Below the pieces are notes generated by a model. It saw only the letters and a program-made list of their open reading frames with translations. It ran no database searches and was not told where the DNA came from. Shown here piece by piece: positions 14,747 through 23,097 of a stretch of 37,740 bases of DNA. The translations under genes were made by a program, and so were the position numbers. The DNA is taken from assembly GCA_031270605.1 (NCBI GenBank), contig JAISXG010000062.1, forward strand, positions 1 to 37,740, written 5' to 3'. Source of the stretch: Oscillospiraceae bacterium (GTDB taxonomy: Bacteria > Bacillota > Clostridia > Oscillospirales > Acutalibacteraceae). How positions within the stretch are numbered: position 1 is the stretch's first letter; each line of letters starts with the position of its first letter.

Positions 14747-15427
14747 TTGATCATTACACTTATAAGAACCGTTATCTTATATGTTTTCCTCATTGTCGCC
14801 GTTCGCCTGATGGGGCGCAGGCAGGTGGGCGAATTGCAGCCCGGCGAGCTGGTTGTGACGATTTTGCTCTCGCAAATCGCCTCGCAGCCCATTTGCGACA
14901 CCGATATTCCTCTGGTATATTCGCTTGTTCCCTTTTTGATTTTGGTGGCGCTTGAGCTGTTTATGTCTGTTTTTTCAATGAAGAGCATCAAATTCCGCGA
15001 GCTGTATCAGGGCAGCGCGCTGGTGCTCATTCGCGACGGCGTGCTCGACCAAAAGCAGGTCAAACGGCTGCGCTTCACAATGGACGATGTTATGGAGGCC
15101 CTGCGGCAGAAGGATGTGTTTGACATCTCAGACGTTCAATACGCCATCGCCGAAACGGACGGCACGCTCAGCGTGCTGCTCAAGCCGCAAAAGCGCAACG
15201 TAACGAACGAGGACATGCGTGTGCAGGCGCCGGACGCAGCCCTGCCCTGCATCATCATTTCTGACGGGCGCGTGATTGAAAAAAATTTTGCAGACTGCAA
15301 CATGGATTATAAAAAGCTTGAAAAGGCCCTTGCCAACGCGCACACGCGGGCAGAAAATATTATGCTCATGACCGCCGACAAAAGCGGCAACACCTATATT
15401 ATTGAAAAGGAGGAGGAGGGGCAATAA
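14747..15427 (+). CDS. DUF421 family membrane protein (YetF-like)
   Basis: Membrane protein of about 226 residues. Family hallmarks: IITLIRTVILYVFLIVAVRL, MGRRQVGELQPGELVVTILL and SQIASQPICD in the membrane part (three helices). A soluble domain of the YetF type follows, with LYQGSALVLIRDGVLDQ, the DVMEALRQKDVFDISDVQYA helix-strand unit and ETDGTLSVLLKP. The start is placed at TTG 14747, six bases after AAAGGTG. It gives the N-terminus typical of the family; the frame extends upstream to 14630, but that part falls in a palindromic repeat. Related spore-former proteins are linked to the spore inner membrane, though no role is proven here. Its stop overlaps or abuts the DUF4363 gene, a frequent partner. 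Confidence 0.9.
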   Translation: MIITLIRTVILYVFLIVAVRLMGRRQVGELQPGELVVTILLSQIASQPICDTDIPLVYSLVPFLILVALELFMSVFSMKSIKFRELYQGSALVLIRDGVLDQKQVKRLRFTMDDVMEALRQKDVFDISDVQYAIAETDGTLSVLLKPQKRNVTNEDMRVQAPDAALPCIIISDGRVIEKNFADCNMDYKKLEKALANAHTRAENIMLMTADKSGNTYIIEKEEEGQ

Positions 15428-15432
15428 AACGC

Positions 15433-15810
15433 TTGATTGTGGCGATCATTTTTTTGACGACGGCAATCGCCATGAGTGTCGCCGGTTATTATGTGACCCG
15501 GCATGAAATCACAAAGATCTGCACGCAGCTTGAAGAGGTGATTCAAACAGGTGAAACAGAAAAAGAAAACGAAGCCTCCCTTTATGAGCAAGCGGATTCT
15601 CTCGTAAAAAAATGGTTCGAATCAGACAAGATTCTCACCATTCTTTTAAAGCACAGCCAAACCATTGAAATCAATCAAAATATCCGGCTGATCCAGAATT
15701 TTATCGAGGTCGAAAACCGCGACGAGCTGCTGAAGGCCTGCAACAAAGCGCAGACGCTGCTGCTTTCGGTGCTTGACTCAGAACACCCCTCCATCAAGAA
15801 TATTTTTTGA
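15433..15810 (+). CDS. DUF4363 family protein
   Basis: Small protein of 125-128 residues with one N-terminal membrane helix (LIVAIIFLTTAIAMSVAGYYV) and a helical extracytoplasmic region rich in Glu and Lys, as in DUF4363. It directly follows the DUF421 gene, a usual arrangement in Clostridia. The start codon is unclear. Family members usually begin MKRL, but here that methionine position is ATA (15424-15426), in frame and overlapping the TAA stop of the upstream gene. The first ordinary start is TTG at 15433, with GGAGGAGGAGGGG about 11 bases upstream. Initiation at the ATA cannot be excluded. Function is unknown. Confidence 0.75.
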   Translation: MIVAIIFLTTAIAMSVAGYYVTRHEITKICTQLEEVIQTGETEKENEASLYEQADSLVKKWFESDKILTILLKHSQTIEINQNIRLIQNFIEVENRDELLKACNKAQTLLLSVLDSEHPSIKNIF

Positions 15811-15825
15811 TATAATTGAAATTTT

Positions 15826-18330
15826 TTAAGGATTTTTATGGGCGGCGGTGTCTTCACCCTTTTGTTTGGGCGGCGCCGCCGGCTTTTTTTGCGCCGCTTG
15901 GGACTTGTTTTGCGGTTTTGCGGTTTTTGCGACAGGAATATCTTTTTTCTTATTGGCGGCCTGCGGGCGCGGCTTTGCCTGTGCGGCATTGGCCTTGCCG
16001 ATTTTCACGCTGCCGATGGAAATTTCGTCAAACTCTTCATTGTCGGGCATCTTTTGGGCGTTGCCCGCTTTTGCAACGGGAATGTCTCCCCCTGCATCGT
16101 CTGCCTGCTCTTTTTTATTTGAAGAGATATAAATTTTCACCTCTTCCGCTTTTTCGGGCGCTTGCTCATAAGGCGCCTGCGCGGACGTAACCGCGGTATC
16201 AACAGCAAAGCCCCCGGCTCGGGCTCCGGCCTCAACAAAATTCACTTCGCCTTCCGCCGCGGTGCCGGCGAACGAAACCTCTTCTTCGGCATACAGCTCT
16301 TCTTGCGCATAGTCTTCATACGCATCCTCAGCATAGCCGTCCTCCGCATAAGCATTCCCCTCGCCACCCGGCGCAAAAACAGCTTCGCGGGGCGGCATCA
16401 GGCGGCGCTTTCTTCTGGTATCCATCACAATAAATCCCGCGATCAGCAGCAAAACAGAAACGACCGCGCCCCAAAGAATCGGCGAAATGCGCGAATGATC
16501 GCCCTCAGGCGCAGAACCGTCGAGCAACCAGTCCAAATTAAACTGGGTAAAAACAAGGTAGCCGCTGGGATATGCCTCATACAGCAGCCCGATGTTGCCG
16601 TTTTCAAGCAGCGTCATGGAGGAATAGGCAAAAAACTCGCTGTATTCCCCAAGACCGGCGTATTGCTCATAGTCTTTGATTTCACGCTCGCGAATCCATT
16701 CAATGGTGTGGTCGTCCTGCACAATGCCGAGGGATATTACGCCCTTTGTGCGCTCGGAATTTTTGCCAAGCCCTCCCGAGGGGTGGCTCGACAGCACATA
16801 TTGACTGCCCTTTTTCATTTCTTTGGGATAAACAAACGGCGCGCTTTCGGTGCCGTTGTCAACGGGCAATGTGATCAGCGATTTTTGGCATTTTACCGAA
16901 ATCAGGTCGGTGGATTTCGATTTGCGCCAGGTCTGTCCGCCGTCAAGGCTGATGGAAACAGGGGTTTTGTCAAGGCCTTCCTGCCGGCCGAACGCCACAA
17001 GGCTGCCGTTTGTCAGTTCAATGCACTGCGCTTCGTCCACATTCTCAATATATTGCGAGCTTGGGCGAACCCATGTTTCGCCGTTGTCGTCACTGTAGAC
17101 GACAGTCGCCTTCCCCTCTTTATAAAGCGGAAAGAGAATGCGGTTGATGCGGCCGGCATAGGACTGATTGCTCAAAATCAGTCCCGCACCCGGGCTGACA
17201 CCCAGAAAGCCGCCGTCCTGCGCGATTTTCACTTGGGGCGTAATATCCACAGGCTGCTTCCATGTCGCGCCGTTGTCATAGCTTTTAAGCATCCAGACAT
17301 AAGAGGTCACAGCCGCGCGCAGCGGCGCGGGAGCCGTTTCATAGGTTTGATATGCCGAATATTCATCGCCCTCTTTCCATGGGGACACCAGCCTTTTTTG
17401 CACGAACTGCGGCGAGTCAAGGCGAAACTCCGGCTGTTCATAGCTTAAATAAATATTGCCCACATAAATGTCGGTTTCTTTGTCGCCCTCCGCCGGCGGG
17501 GCGGGAGCTATCGGCGGCGCTTCAAGCAAATAATCCTGTTCACCCATGGCATAATACATATCGCCGACGGTTTCAAAATGATTCTCGTCAGAATGGTTCT
17601 GCGGAACATAATACTTGGTTTTTTCGCCCGCGGGAGTATAAATCCAGCCGTTTTCGCGAATGGCGTAGGCCTCGTCGCTCACGGCCTTTTTTCCGCCGCT
17701 TTTGCCGACACTGGACGCGTCTGCGTAAAGCGCCATATATTGTTCTTCTTCAATTTCTACATAACCGGTCGTTTCTTCCAGCCATTTTGAGGCATGCAGC
17801 CCCTTGCTTTCGGGAAACATGGTAACAAGCATCACAACGCCGCCGTCCTCAGCCTGAATCATCGCAGGGTCAATGCAAAAGGCAGACTTCCAGTCTTCAC
17901 TGTCTTGCGGGGCTTCATGAACAGGCATGCTCATGATCACCTGCAAGTCGGACCATGTTTCGCCGTTGTCACCGCTTCTTCTCACGGCAATGTCGATTTT
18001 GCCCCAGTCAGAGTCGCTGGAGGCGCGGTCAACAGCCGCGATCAGCGTGCTTCTCGCATTGGGGGATTTTGGCTGCGTACGCAGCAGGGAGGGAATGCGA
18101 AAGCTCTGCGTGTTGAGCATGCCCTCGCTCGCTTTTATAAGCTCCTCGGGCACAAGCTCGGGATTTTGCCCCACAAACAGCGCGATGTCGTCACTTTTAA
18201 ACGGCTCCGTCAATTTATAATCCATATCATCCTCCACAACCCAAAAAGCGTCCGCCGCCACAGAGGCACCGGACAAGCTCAGCGCAAGAAGCAGAAAGAA
18301 CCCAATCATTTTTCTGACTGTCTGTTTCAC
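15826..18330 (-). CDS. Membrane-anchored sialidase (GH33-like, BNR repeats) with long cytoplasmic tail
   Basis: Exo-sialidase-like protein of 834 residues with an N-terminal signal peptide (FFLLLALSLSGASVAADA). The beta-propeller carries SFRIPSLLRT near residue 76 (the FRIP arginine) and four Asp boxes: SGDNGETW (~120), SYDNGATW (~350), SDDNGETW (~411) and SLDGGQTW (~459). A C-terminal YSSMTLLENGNIGLLYE resembles the segment carrying the catalytic tyrosine. A transmembrane helix (~613-636) is followed by basic TRRKRR and about 195 low-complexity residues, first acidic (AEDGYAEDAYEDY) then Lys/Ala/Pro-rich with two DIPVAK repeats. By topology the propeller faces outside and the tail lies in the cytoplasm. 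The start is GTG at 18330 with a weak GGGG upstream. Activity on sialic acid is inferred. Confidence 0.8.
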   Translation of the reverse strand: MKQTVRKMIGFFLLLALSLSGASVAADAFWVVEDDMDYKLTEPFKSDDIALFVGQNPELVPEELIKASEGMLNTQSFRIPSLLRTQPKSPNARSTLIAAVDRASSDSDWGKIDIAVRRSGDNGETWSDLQVIMSMPVHEAPQDSEDWKSAFCIDPAMIQAEDGGVVMLVTMFPESKGLHASKWLEETTGYVEIEEEQYMALYADASSVGKSGGKKAVSDEAYAIRENGWIYTPAGEKTKYYVPQNHSDENHFETVGDMYYAMGEQDYLLEAPPIAPAPPAEGDKETDIYVGNIYLSYEQPEFRLDSPQFVQKRLVSPWKEGDEYSAYQTYETAPAPLRAAVTSYVWMLKSYDNGATWKQPVDITPQVKIAQDGGFLGVSPGAGLILSNQSYAGRINRILFPLYKEGKATVVYSDDNGETWVRPSSQYIENVDEAQCIELTNGSLVAFGRQEGLDKTPVSISLDGGQTWRKSKSTDLISVKCQKSLITLPVDNGTESAPFVYPKEMKKGSQYVLSSHPSGGLGKNSERTKGVISLGIVQDDHTIEWIREREIKDYEQYAGLGEYSEFFAYSSMTLLENGNIGLLYEAYPSGYLVFTQFNLDWLLDGSAPEGDHSRISPILWGAVVSVLLLIAGFIVMDTRRKRRLMPPREAVFAPGGEGNAYAEDGYAEDAYEDYAQEELYAEEEVSFAGTAAEGEVNFVEAGARAGGFAVDTAVTSAQAPYEQAPEKAEEVKIYISSNKKEQADDAGGDIPVAKAGNAQKMPDNEEFDEISIGSVKIGKANAAQAKPRPQAANKKKDIPVAKTAKPQNKSQAAQKKPAAPPKQKGEDTAAHKNP

Positions 18331-18541
18331 CGTTTCAACCCCGCAATCCTATTTTTGCAAAAACCTTAAATGAAAGCATCCAAACAGCATGCGCTATCAT
18401 TTCAAAACCCTGTCATATTGCAAATTTTGACATAACATCAAAAAAGAATCATCTTTTTATTATTTTAACCCAAGCGCAAACATAATGCAAGGTAAATTTA
18501 ATTGAAAATACAATATAATGTTTGTTGAAGAAAAGAATTTG
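18331..18541. other. AT-rich intergenic region upstream of the sialidase gene
   Basis: No open frame or RNA gene is evident. A weak minus-strand promoter (TTGCAA, 18 bp, TGATAG) may serve the sialidase. A plus-strand TATAAT at 18514-18519 has no good -35 and is separated from the GH2 gene by repeat copy C. Confidence 0.4.
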
Positions 18542-18701
18542 TATAGTCGATTAACCCAAAAAGCGGTACAAGATTTGCGAGGATTATTTTTGCCGAACAA
18601 GGCGGAGGACGCAGCCTTACTGACGTAAGGCAAAGACGACAACACAGGTCGGCGGAAATAAGACCGCAAAGATGTATCGATTTTTGGGTTAATCGACTAT
18701 A
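18542..18701. repeat. Palindromic MITE-like element, copy C
   Basis: A 160-bp imperfect palindrome with 20-bp terminal inverted repeats that are perfect over TATAGTCGATTAACCCAAAA and its complement. The central hairpin is GCCTTAC-TGAC-GTAAGGC (18614-18631), preceded by GCA. The arms pair along nearly their full length. It shares CAAGGC...GCA with copy A and AAGACCGCAAAG with copy B. TA-rich ends suggest insertion at a TA site. No coding capacity. Confidence 0.9.
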
Positions 18702-18757
18702 TATGCCCGCGCTTTTGCCCCCCATTGCGTGCCTACGCACAAAAACACGCCGCGGAA

Positions 18758-18786
18758 TTGACATTCGCAGCCGTTTGGTTTATCAT
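18758..18786 (+). promoter_or_regulatory. Sigma-A promoter of the GH2 gene
   Basis: Consensus -35 TTGACA, 17-bp spacer, -10 TATCAT. The predicted transcript has a leader of about 150 nt before the ATG at 18945. Confidence 0.8.
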
Positions 18787-18822
18787 ACTTTTTGAGGAAA
18801 GAAAAGGAAAGCGGAGGGACAA

Positions 18823-18901
18823 GTTTGAAAAATAAATTTTTCAAACGGGAAGTTTTGTACTTTTCCGCCATAAAGGCCGGCGGAAATATTACTGCGTAAT
18901 A
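18823..18901 (+). other. Three consecutive hairpins in the GH2 leader
   Basis: Perfect stems: GTTTGAAAAA/TTTTTCAAAC (18823-18846), TTTCCGCC/GGCGGAAA (18862-18886) and TATTAC/GTAATA (18887-18901). All lie between the predicted start of transcription and the GH2 start codon. None is followed by a T run, so they are not plain terminators. Confidence 0.55.
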
Positions 18902-18944
18902 CCGCACAAAATTGCCGCCTCGCAGAGAAAGGATGGTCATAAAT

Positions 18945-21317
18945 ATGAGAACGATCATGCACCTGAATTTTGACTGGAACTATCATGAAAGTTTTGCGCA
19001 GGAAATGCTGGCAGCCGATTACGACGACTCGGCGTTTGCAACCGTGCAGATTCCACACACTAATAAAGAGCTTCCTTACCACTATTTTGACGAAAAAATT
19101 TATCAGTTCGTCAGCTGCTACCGCAAGCACTTCACCCTGCCCGCAATCAACGAAGCGGAACAAAAACGGTTTTTGCTACATTTTGAGGGCGCGGCGAACT
19201 ATGCGGTCGTTTATTTGAACGGCCAAAAGGCGGGCGAGCACAAGGGCGGCTACACCCCGTTTTCCCTTGACATCACCGAGCTTGCGCGCGAAGGTGAAAA
19301 TGTGATTGCCGTGATGCTCGACTCAACAGAGCGCAAAGAAATCCCGCCCTTCGGCAATGTGATCGATTATTTGTGCTATGGCGGGATTTATCGCGAGGTC
19401 TGGCTTGAAGTTGTGGACGAAACTTATATTGAAAACGTGTTCATCCAGACCAAGGATGTGCTCGCAGGCAGAAAGCTGCTTGAAGTTGATGTGACCTTCA
19501 ATCACAAAACGCGGGGCGAGCTGAAATATGAGCTGCTTGACGGTGAAACCGTTCTCAAAGAACATACCTGTGCCTTTGAGGGCAAAACCCTCAAGGCGAA
19601 ATGGCGCGTTTCGGGCGTTTCACTGTGGGACCTTGACAACCCCAAGCTCTATACCCTGCGCGTGAGCTTTCAAAATGACAGCGTCTGCGAGCGCTTCGGT
19701 TTTCGCGAGGCGCGGTTCACAAAAACCGGCTTTGTGCTCAACGGCAAAACCGTCAAGATCCGCGGGCTCAACCGCCACCAGAGCTACCCCTATGTGGGCT
19801 ACGCGATGCCGGCCTCCGCACAAAAAGCGGACGCGGACCTGCTCAAATATACCCTCGGCTGCAACCTGGTGCGCACCGCGCACTACCCTGATTCAAAGCA
19901 TTTTCTTGACCGCTGCGACGAAATCGGCCTGCTGGTGTTCACAGAGATGCCCAGCTGGCAGTTCACGGGCGAGGGAGAGTGGCGCAGAAACGCCATCGAA
20001 AACGTGAGCCGCATGGTCACGCGCGACCGCAACCACCCCAGCGTGATTCTTTGGGGCGTGCGCGTCAACGAGGGGCAGGACTGCGACGAGCTGTACGCCG
20101 TCACGAACCGCCTCGCGAGGGCGCTTGATCCCTCGCGCCAGACGGGCGGCGTGCGCAACTTTCCCCGCAGCCATTTGCTTGAGGACGTTTACACCTATAA
20201 CGACTTCTCACACAGCGGCGGCCTGCTCAAGCTGCTGCCCCCGGCCATTGTGGCAGGCTTCAAATCGCCTTATCTTGTGACGGAATACAACGGCCACATG
20301 TACCCAACAAAGAGCTTTGACAACGAAAAGCTGCGCACAGAGCACGCCCTGCGTCATGCCCGCGTGCAAAATCAGGCCTATGGCAGCGAACGCACCAGCG
20401 GCGCGATCGGCTGGTGCATGGCGGACTATAACACCCACAAGGACTTCGGCAGCGGCGACCGCATTTGCTATCACGGCGTGACGGATATGTTCCGCATCCC
20501 GAAATTCGCCGCGGCTGTCTACGCCTCGCAGCAGGACGAACGGCCGGTGCTTGAGCTGTCGTCCACCATGGACATCGGCGAGCACCCCGGCGGCATTGTG
20601 GGGCAGGTCTATATTTTCACCAACTGCGACTATGTAAAAATTTATAAAAACGGCAAATACATGAGCAAGGCCTATCCCAATAAAGAAAAATACCCCCACC
20701 TGCCGCACCCGCCGATTTTTCCCGAGGACTACATCGGCGACGCGCTCACCGAGGCCGAGGGGCTTGACCCCGTCACGGCCAAAAACCTCAAGGCGGTTCT
20801 GGTTGCGGCAAACGCCCACGGCTTTGTGATGCCGCCGCAAAATTACGCGAAGCTCGTGTTCGCAATGCTGCACGGCAAGCTCAAGGTGAGCGACATTGTG
20901 GACATTGTGACAAAATATTTTGCCAACTGGGGCAACGAGCAGGTGACCTATTCATTTGAAGGATATAAAAACGGTAAATGCGTGAAAACCATCATCAAAA
21001 CCGCCGTCAACTCCATCGCGCTGCACGCTCAGGCAGACAACGGCACCCTTTGCGAAAAAGAAACCTACGACGTGACCCGCGTCGCGCTCACGGCGGTCGA
21101 CCAAAACAACAACCGCCTGCCCTTTGCAAACCACCATGTGCACATCGCGGTTTCGGGCGCGGGCGAGCTGATCGGCCCCGCCGACTTCGCCCTCATCGGC
21201 GGCGCGCGCGCCTTTTGGGTGAAAACCAACGGCAAAACGGGTGATATTCCGGTTCATATCACGGCGGAAAACATGCCCGCAGTCACCTTGACCCTGCGGG
21301 CCTCATCAAGCCGCTGA
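18945..21317 (+). CDS. Glycoside hydrolase family 2 (beta-galactosidase/beta-glucuronidase-like)
   Basis: GH2 enzyme of about 790 residues without signal peptide, so cytoplasmic. Order: jelly-roll sugar-binding domain (HFEGAANYAVVYLNGQKAGEHKGGY region; core VYLNGQKAGEHKGGYTPF), immunoglobulin-like domain (~150-265), TIM barrel beginning at KIRGLNRHQSYPYVGYAM with CNLVRTAHYP, then beta-rich C-terminal domains (~510 onward). Catalytic residues are visible: acid/base Glu about 376 in GVRVNEGQD and nucleophile Glu about 447 in VTEYNGHM. The start at 18945 has AAAGGA upstream and gives a natural N-terminus; the frame runs 33 bp further back. The sugar specificity (galactoside, glucuronide or other) cannot be read from motifs. 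It has its own promoter and terminator. Confidence 0.9.
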   Translation: MRTIMHLNFDWNYHESFAQEMLAADYDDSAFATVQIPHTNKELPYHYFDEKIYQFVSCYRKHFTLPAINEAEQKRFLLHFEGAANYAVVYLNGQKAGEHKGGYTPFSLDITELAREGENVIAVMLDSTERKEIPPFGNVIDYLCYGGIYREVWLEVVDETYIENVFIQTKDVLAGRKLLEVDVTFNHKTRGELKYELLDGETVLKEHTCAFEGKTLKAKWRVSGVSLWDLDNPKLYTLRVSFQNDSVCERFGFREARFTKTGFVLNGKTVKIRGLNRHQSYPYVGYAMPASAQKADADLLKYTLGCNLVRTAHYPDSKHFLDRCDEIGLLVFTEMPSWQFTGEGEWRRNAIENVSRMVTRDRNHPSVILWGVRVNEGQDCDELYAVTNRLARALDPSRQTGGVRNFPRSHLLEDVYTYNDFSHSGGLLKLLPPAIVAGFKSPYLVTEYNGHMYPTKSFDNEKLRTEHALRHARVQNQAYGSERTSGAIGWCMADYNTHKDFGSGDRICYHGVTDMFRIPKFAAAVYASQQDERPVLELSSTMDIGEHPGGIVGQVYIFTNCDYVKIYKNGKYMSKAYPNKEKYPHLPHPPIFPEDYIGDALTEAEGLDPVTAKNLKAVLVAANAHGFVMPPQNYAKLVFAMLHGKLKVSDIVDIVTKYFANWGNEQVTYSFEGYKNGKCVKTIIKTAVNSIALHAQADNGTLCEKETYDVTRVALTAVDQNNNRLPFANHHVHIAVSGAGELIGPADFALIGGARAFWVKTNGKTGDIPVHITAENMPAVTLTLRASSSR

Positions 21318-21340
21318 AGCAAACAATCAAACATAAAAAA

Positions 21341-21376
21341 TGCGCTGTGAAGAAAACTCTTCACAGCGCGTTTTCA
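21341..21376. terminator. Bidirectional terminator between GH2 and PHP genes
   Basis: Stem GCGCTGTGAAG/CTTCACAGCGC (12 bp with one terminal wobble) with T-rich and A-rich flanks, between convergent genes. Confidence 0.85.
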
Positions 21377-21397
21377 TTTTGTCACATCGGCAAGTGT

Positions 21398-22822
21398 TTA
21401 TTTGTTGCCTGTCGCCCACTCGCGAAGCTTCGCGAATATCGGGTGATTGAAGAAGAAGCTCCAAATGGCATGCCAGATTTTGCCGAAGATGCTGCCGCCG
21501 TCAACAACGGGATTGAGAACGGAAGTGGGAGCGCCTTCATAGTCAAGCATAAATGCCTGCGAGTAAAGAATGCCGCCGTCGCCGAAAATCTCAGCGCGGA
21601 CATAAGAACCGATTTGGTCAGAATAGTCGTTAAGGTCGATCTCATTGCCTGTGGCAATAATTTTGCCGTCGGCAACCCAATAAATGAGTTTTTCGTTGTC
21701 GACATCAAGAGAAATCTTGTTATCGCCGGTCGTAACCCTGTTCACAACGGGGGCCGGATTGTTGGGGATGGGAGTGCCCGCAGAGTCCACTGTGTTGTCG
21801 GCGATCCATTCCCATTCCTGGCCGTCGATATTATAATTGAACTCGTCGCCCAGCTGCTCTTTGATGAAGGTCAGCTCATTCTTATTCTTGATATACATGC
21901 TTGCGGCAAAGAAACTGCCGTTTTCCAATGAGGTGCGCAGAGCCTCTGTTGTGTTTTCGGGCATGAGCATAACCGTCCAGCCGCAGCCGACAACATTAAA
22001 CCTGTGCGCATCGCTCGATGCAATCGCATATACGTTTCTGCCTTCGGGGATCACGCTCATGAGCAGATAGTCCCACAAAATGCGGTCATTTTTGGTTCTT
22101 GTGTCGGTTTTGCTGTTGATATCAATGCCAAGACATGCGGGATATTTCACAAGCAAATTGGCGAACTTCTTGACATAATAGTTGTCCAGGCCGCCTTCAT
22201 AGGCCTTGCTCGGGTCATAAACATCCCTCTGGTTTGTATATTCGCCGGGATGGTTGATGACGCAAAGGCCGCCGGCCTCCTGCACACCCTTCAAACCGGT
22301 TTCATAGTCGCTCGCGGCGCCGAGCATGCCGTTGCCGTAGTCAGCGAACCATGAGTTGATGTGCGTGTTGTTGGGGGAAGCGGCATTGAGTTCAATGCCG
22401 AAGGGAACGCGCAGCATGATCTGCCCGTCACGGCCCACGCCGTTGGTGATTTCTTCAAAGCGCTCCTGCGTCAGCCCCTGCGAACCGGTCAGCGACTGGC
22501 TCAGCAAGGCGCGGATGGCGGGCACATAGTTCACGTCGACCCAACTGCGGTCAACCGTGCCGTGGTCGGTCATGGCAAGAATATCGTAGCCAACCTCATA
22601 ATACCTCTCGACCATTTCATAAAATTCATCGTCGCCGTCAGAAACGGTGGAATGATTGTGCAGCGCCGCACGGTATTGCTGGTATGTATCCCAGTCAACG
22701 TTCTCGTAAGGGTTGACGATCGTGTAATCAATCGGCCCCGCGGCTGAAGCGCCAACCGCGAACGCGCCTGCAAGCAGCAACAAACTCAAAACCAGTGCAA
22801 TTGATTTTTTAAACATCTTCAA
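21398..22822 (-). CDS. Exported PHP-domain metal-dependent phosphoesterase, paralogue 1
   Basis: PHP-superfamily protein of 474 residues with a clear signal peptide (SIALVLSLLLLAGAFAVGASA). Metal-ligand motifs: H55/H57 in ALHNHSTVSDG, D86/H87 in ILAMTDHGTV, E144 in FGIELN, H191 in INHPGEY, and D271/H273 in SSDAHRF. After the catalytic domain comes a small beta module (KISLDVDNEKLIYWVADGK core) and an aromatic C-terminal helix with FFFNHPIFAKLREWA. It is therefore an extracytoplasmic phosphoesterase, possibly retained at the membrane by that tail. It is divergently arranged with a clear paralogue sharing domain order and the opening (I)VNPYENVDW. GAAAGGAGAG precedes the ATG and a strong sigma-A promoter lies upstream. 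Substrate unknown. Confidence 0.85.
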   Translation of the reverse strand: MKMFKKSIALVLSLLLLAGAFAVGASAAGPIDYTIVNPYENVDWDTYQQYRAALHNHSTVSDGDDEFYEMVERYYEVGYDILAMTDHGTVDRSWVDVNYVPAIRALLSQSLTGSQGLTQERFEEITNGVGRDGQIMLRVPFGIELNAASPNNTHINSWFADYGNGMLGAASDYETGLKGVQEAGGLCVINHPGEYTNQRDVYDPSKAYEGGLDNYYVKKFANLLVKYPACLGIDINSKTDTRTKNDRILWDYLLMSVIPEGRNVYAIASSDAHRFNVVGCGWTVMLMPENTTEALRTSLENGSFFAASMYIKNKNELTFIKEQLGDEFNYNIDGQEWEWIADNTVDSAGTPIPNNPAPVVNRVTTGDNKISLDVDNEKLIYWVADGKIIATGNEIDLNDYSDQIGSYVRAEIFGDGGILYSQAFMLDYEGAPTSVLNPVVDGGSIFGKIWHAIWSFFFNHPIFAKLREWATGNK

Positions 22823-22854
22823 AAAACTCTCCTTTCAGTACTTATGTTTCTTTT

Positions 22855-22883
22855 ATAATAGCACATGTTTTATATATTTTCAA
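22855..22883 (-). promoter_or_regulatory. Sigma-A promoter of PHP paralogue 1
   Basis: Minus strand: TTGAAA (22878-22883), 17-bp spacer, TATTAT (22855-22860), about 30 bp upstream of the ATG. Confidence 0.8.
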
Positions 22884-22992
22884 TCATATTTTTTGTTTTT
22901 TGTAATGTTTGCACAGTAAATTTCAATATTACAAAATCATATGAAACATTGTATGGCTGTATAAAAAACTTAATTTTCTGGTAAAAAATCTA

Positions 22993-23021
22993 TTTACAGT
23001 GCCGCAAATCGGAAGTATAAT
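22993..23021 (+). promoter_or_regulatory. Sigma-A promoter of PHP paralogue 2
   Basis: TTTACA, 17-bp spacer, TATAAT. The leader of about 70 nt holds a bulged hairpin (AAAACA-GCGG with CCGC-TGTTTT, about 23036-23071) before the AGGAAAGGAAGG ribosome binding region. Confidence 0.85.
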
Positions 23022-23097
23022 GAAAAAGAATCCAACAAAACAGGCGGTGAGAGATCCTGCCGCTGTTTTGTGAATCAGGAAAGGAAGGCGCTCACTT

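Noticed and set aside
16162-17448. Open frame of 428 codons antisense to the sialidase
   Set aside because: The sense frame contains Asp boxes and a membrane helix; the antisense product is basic and featureless.
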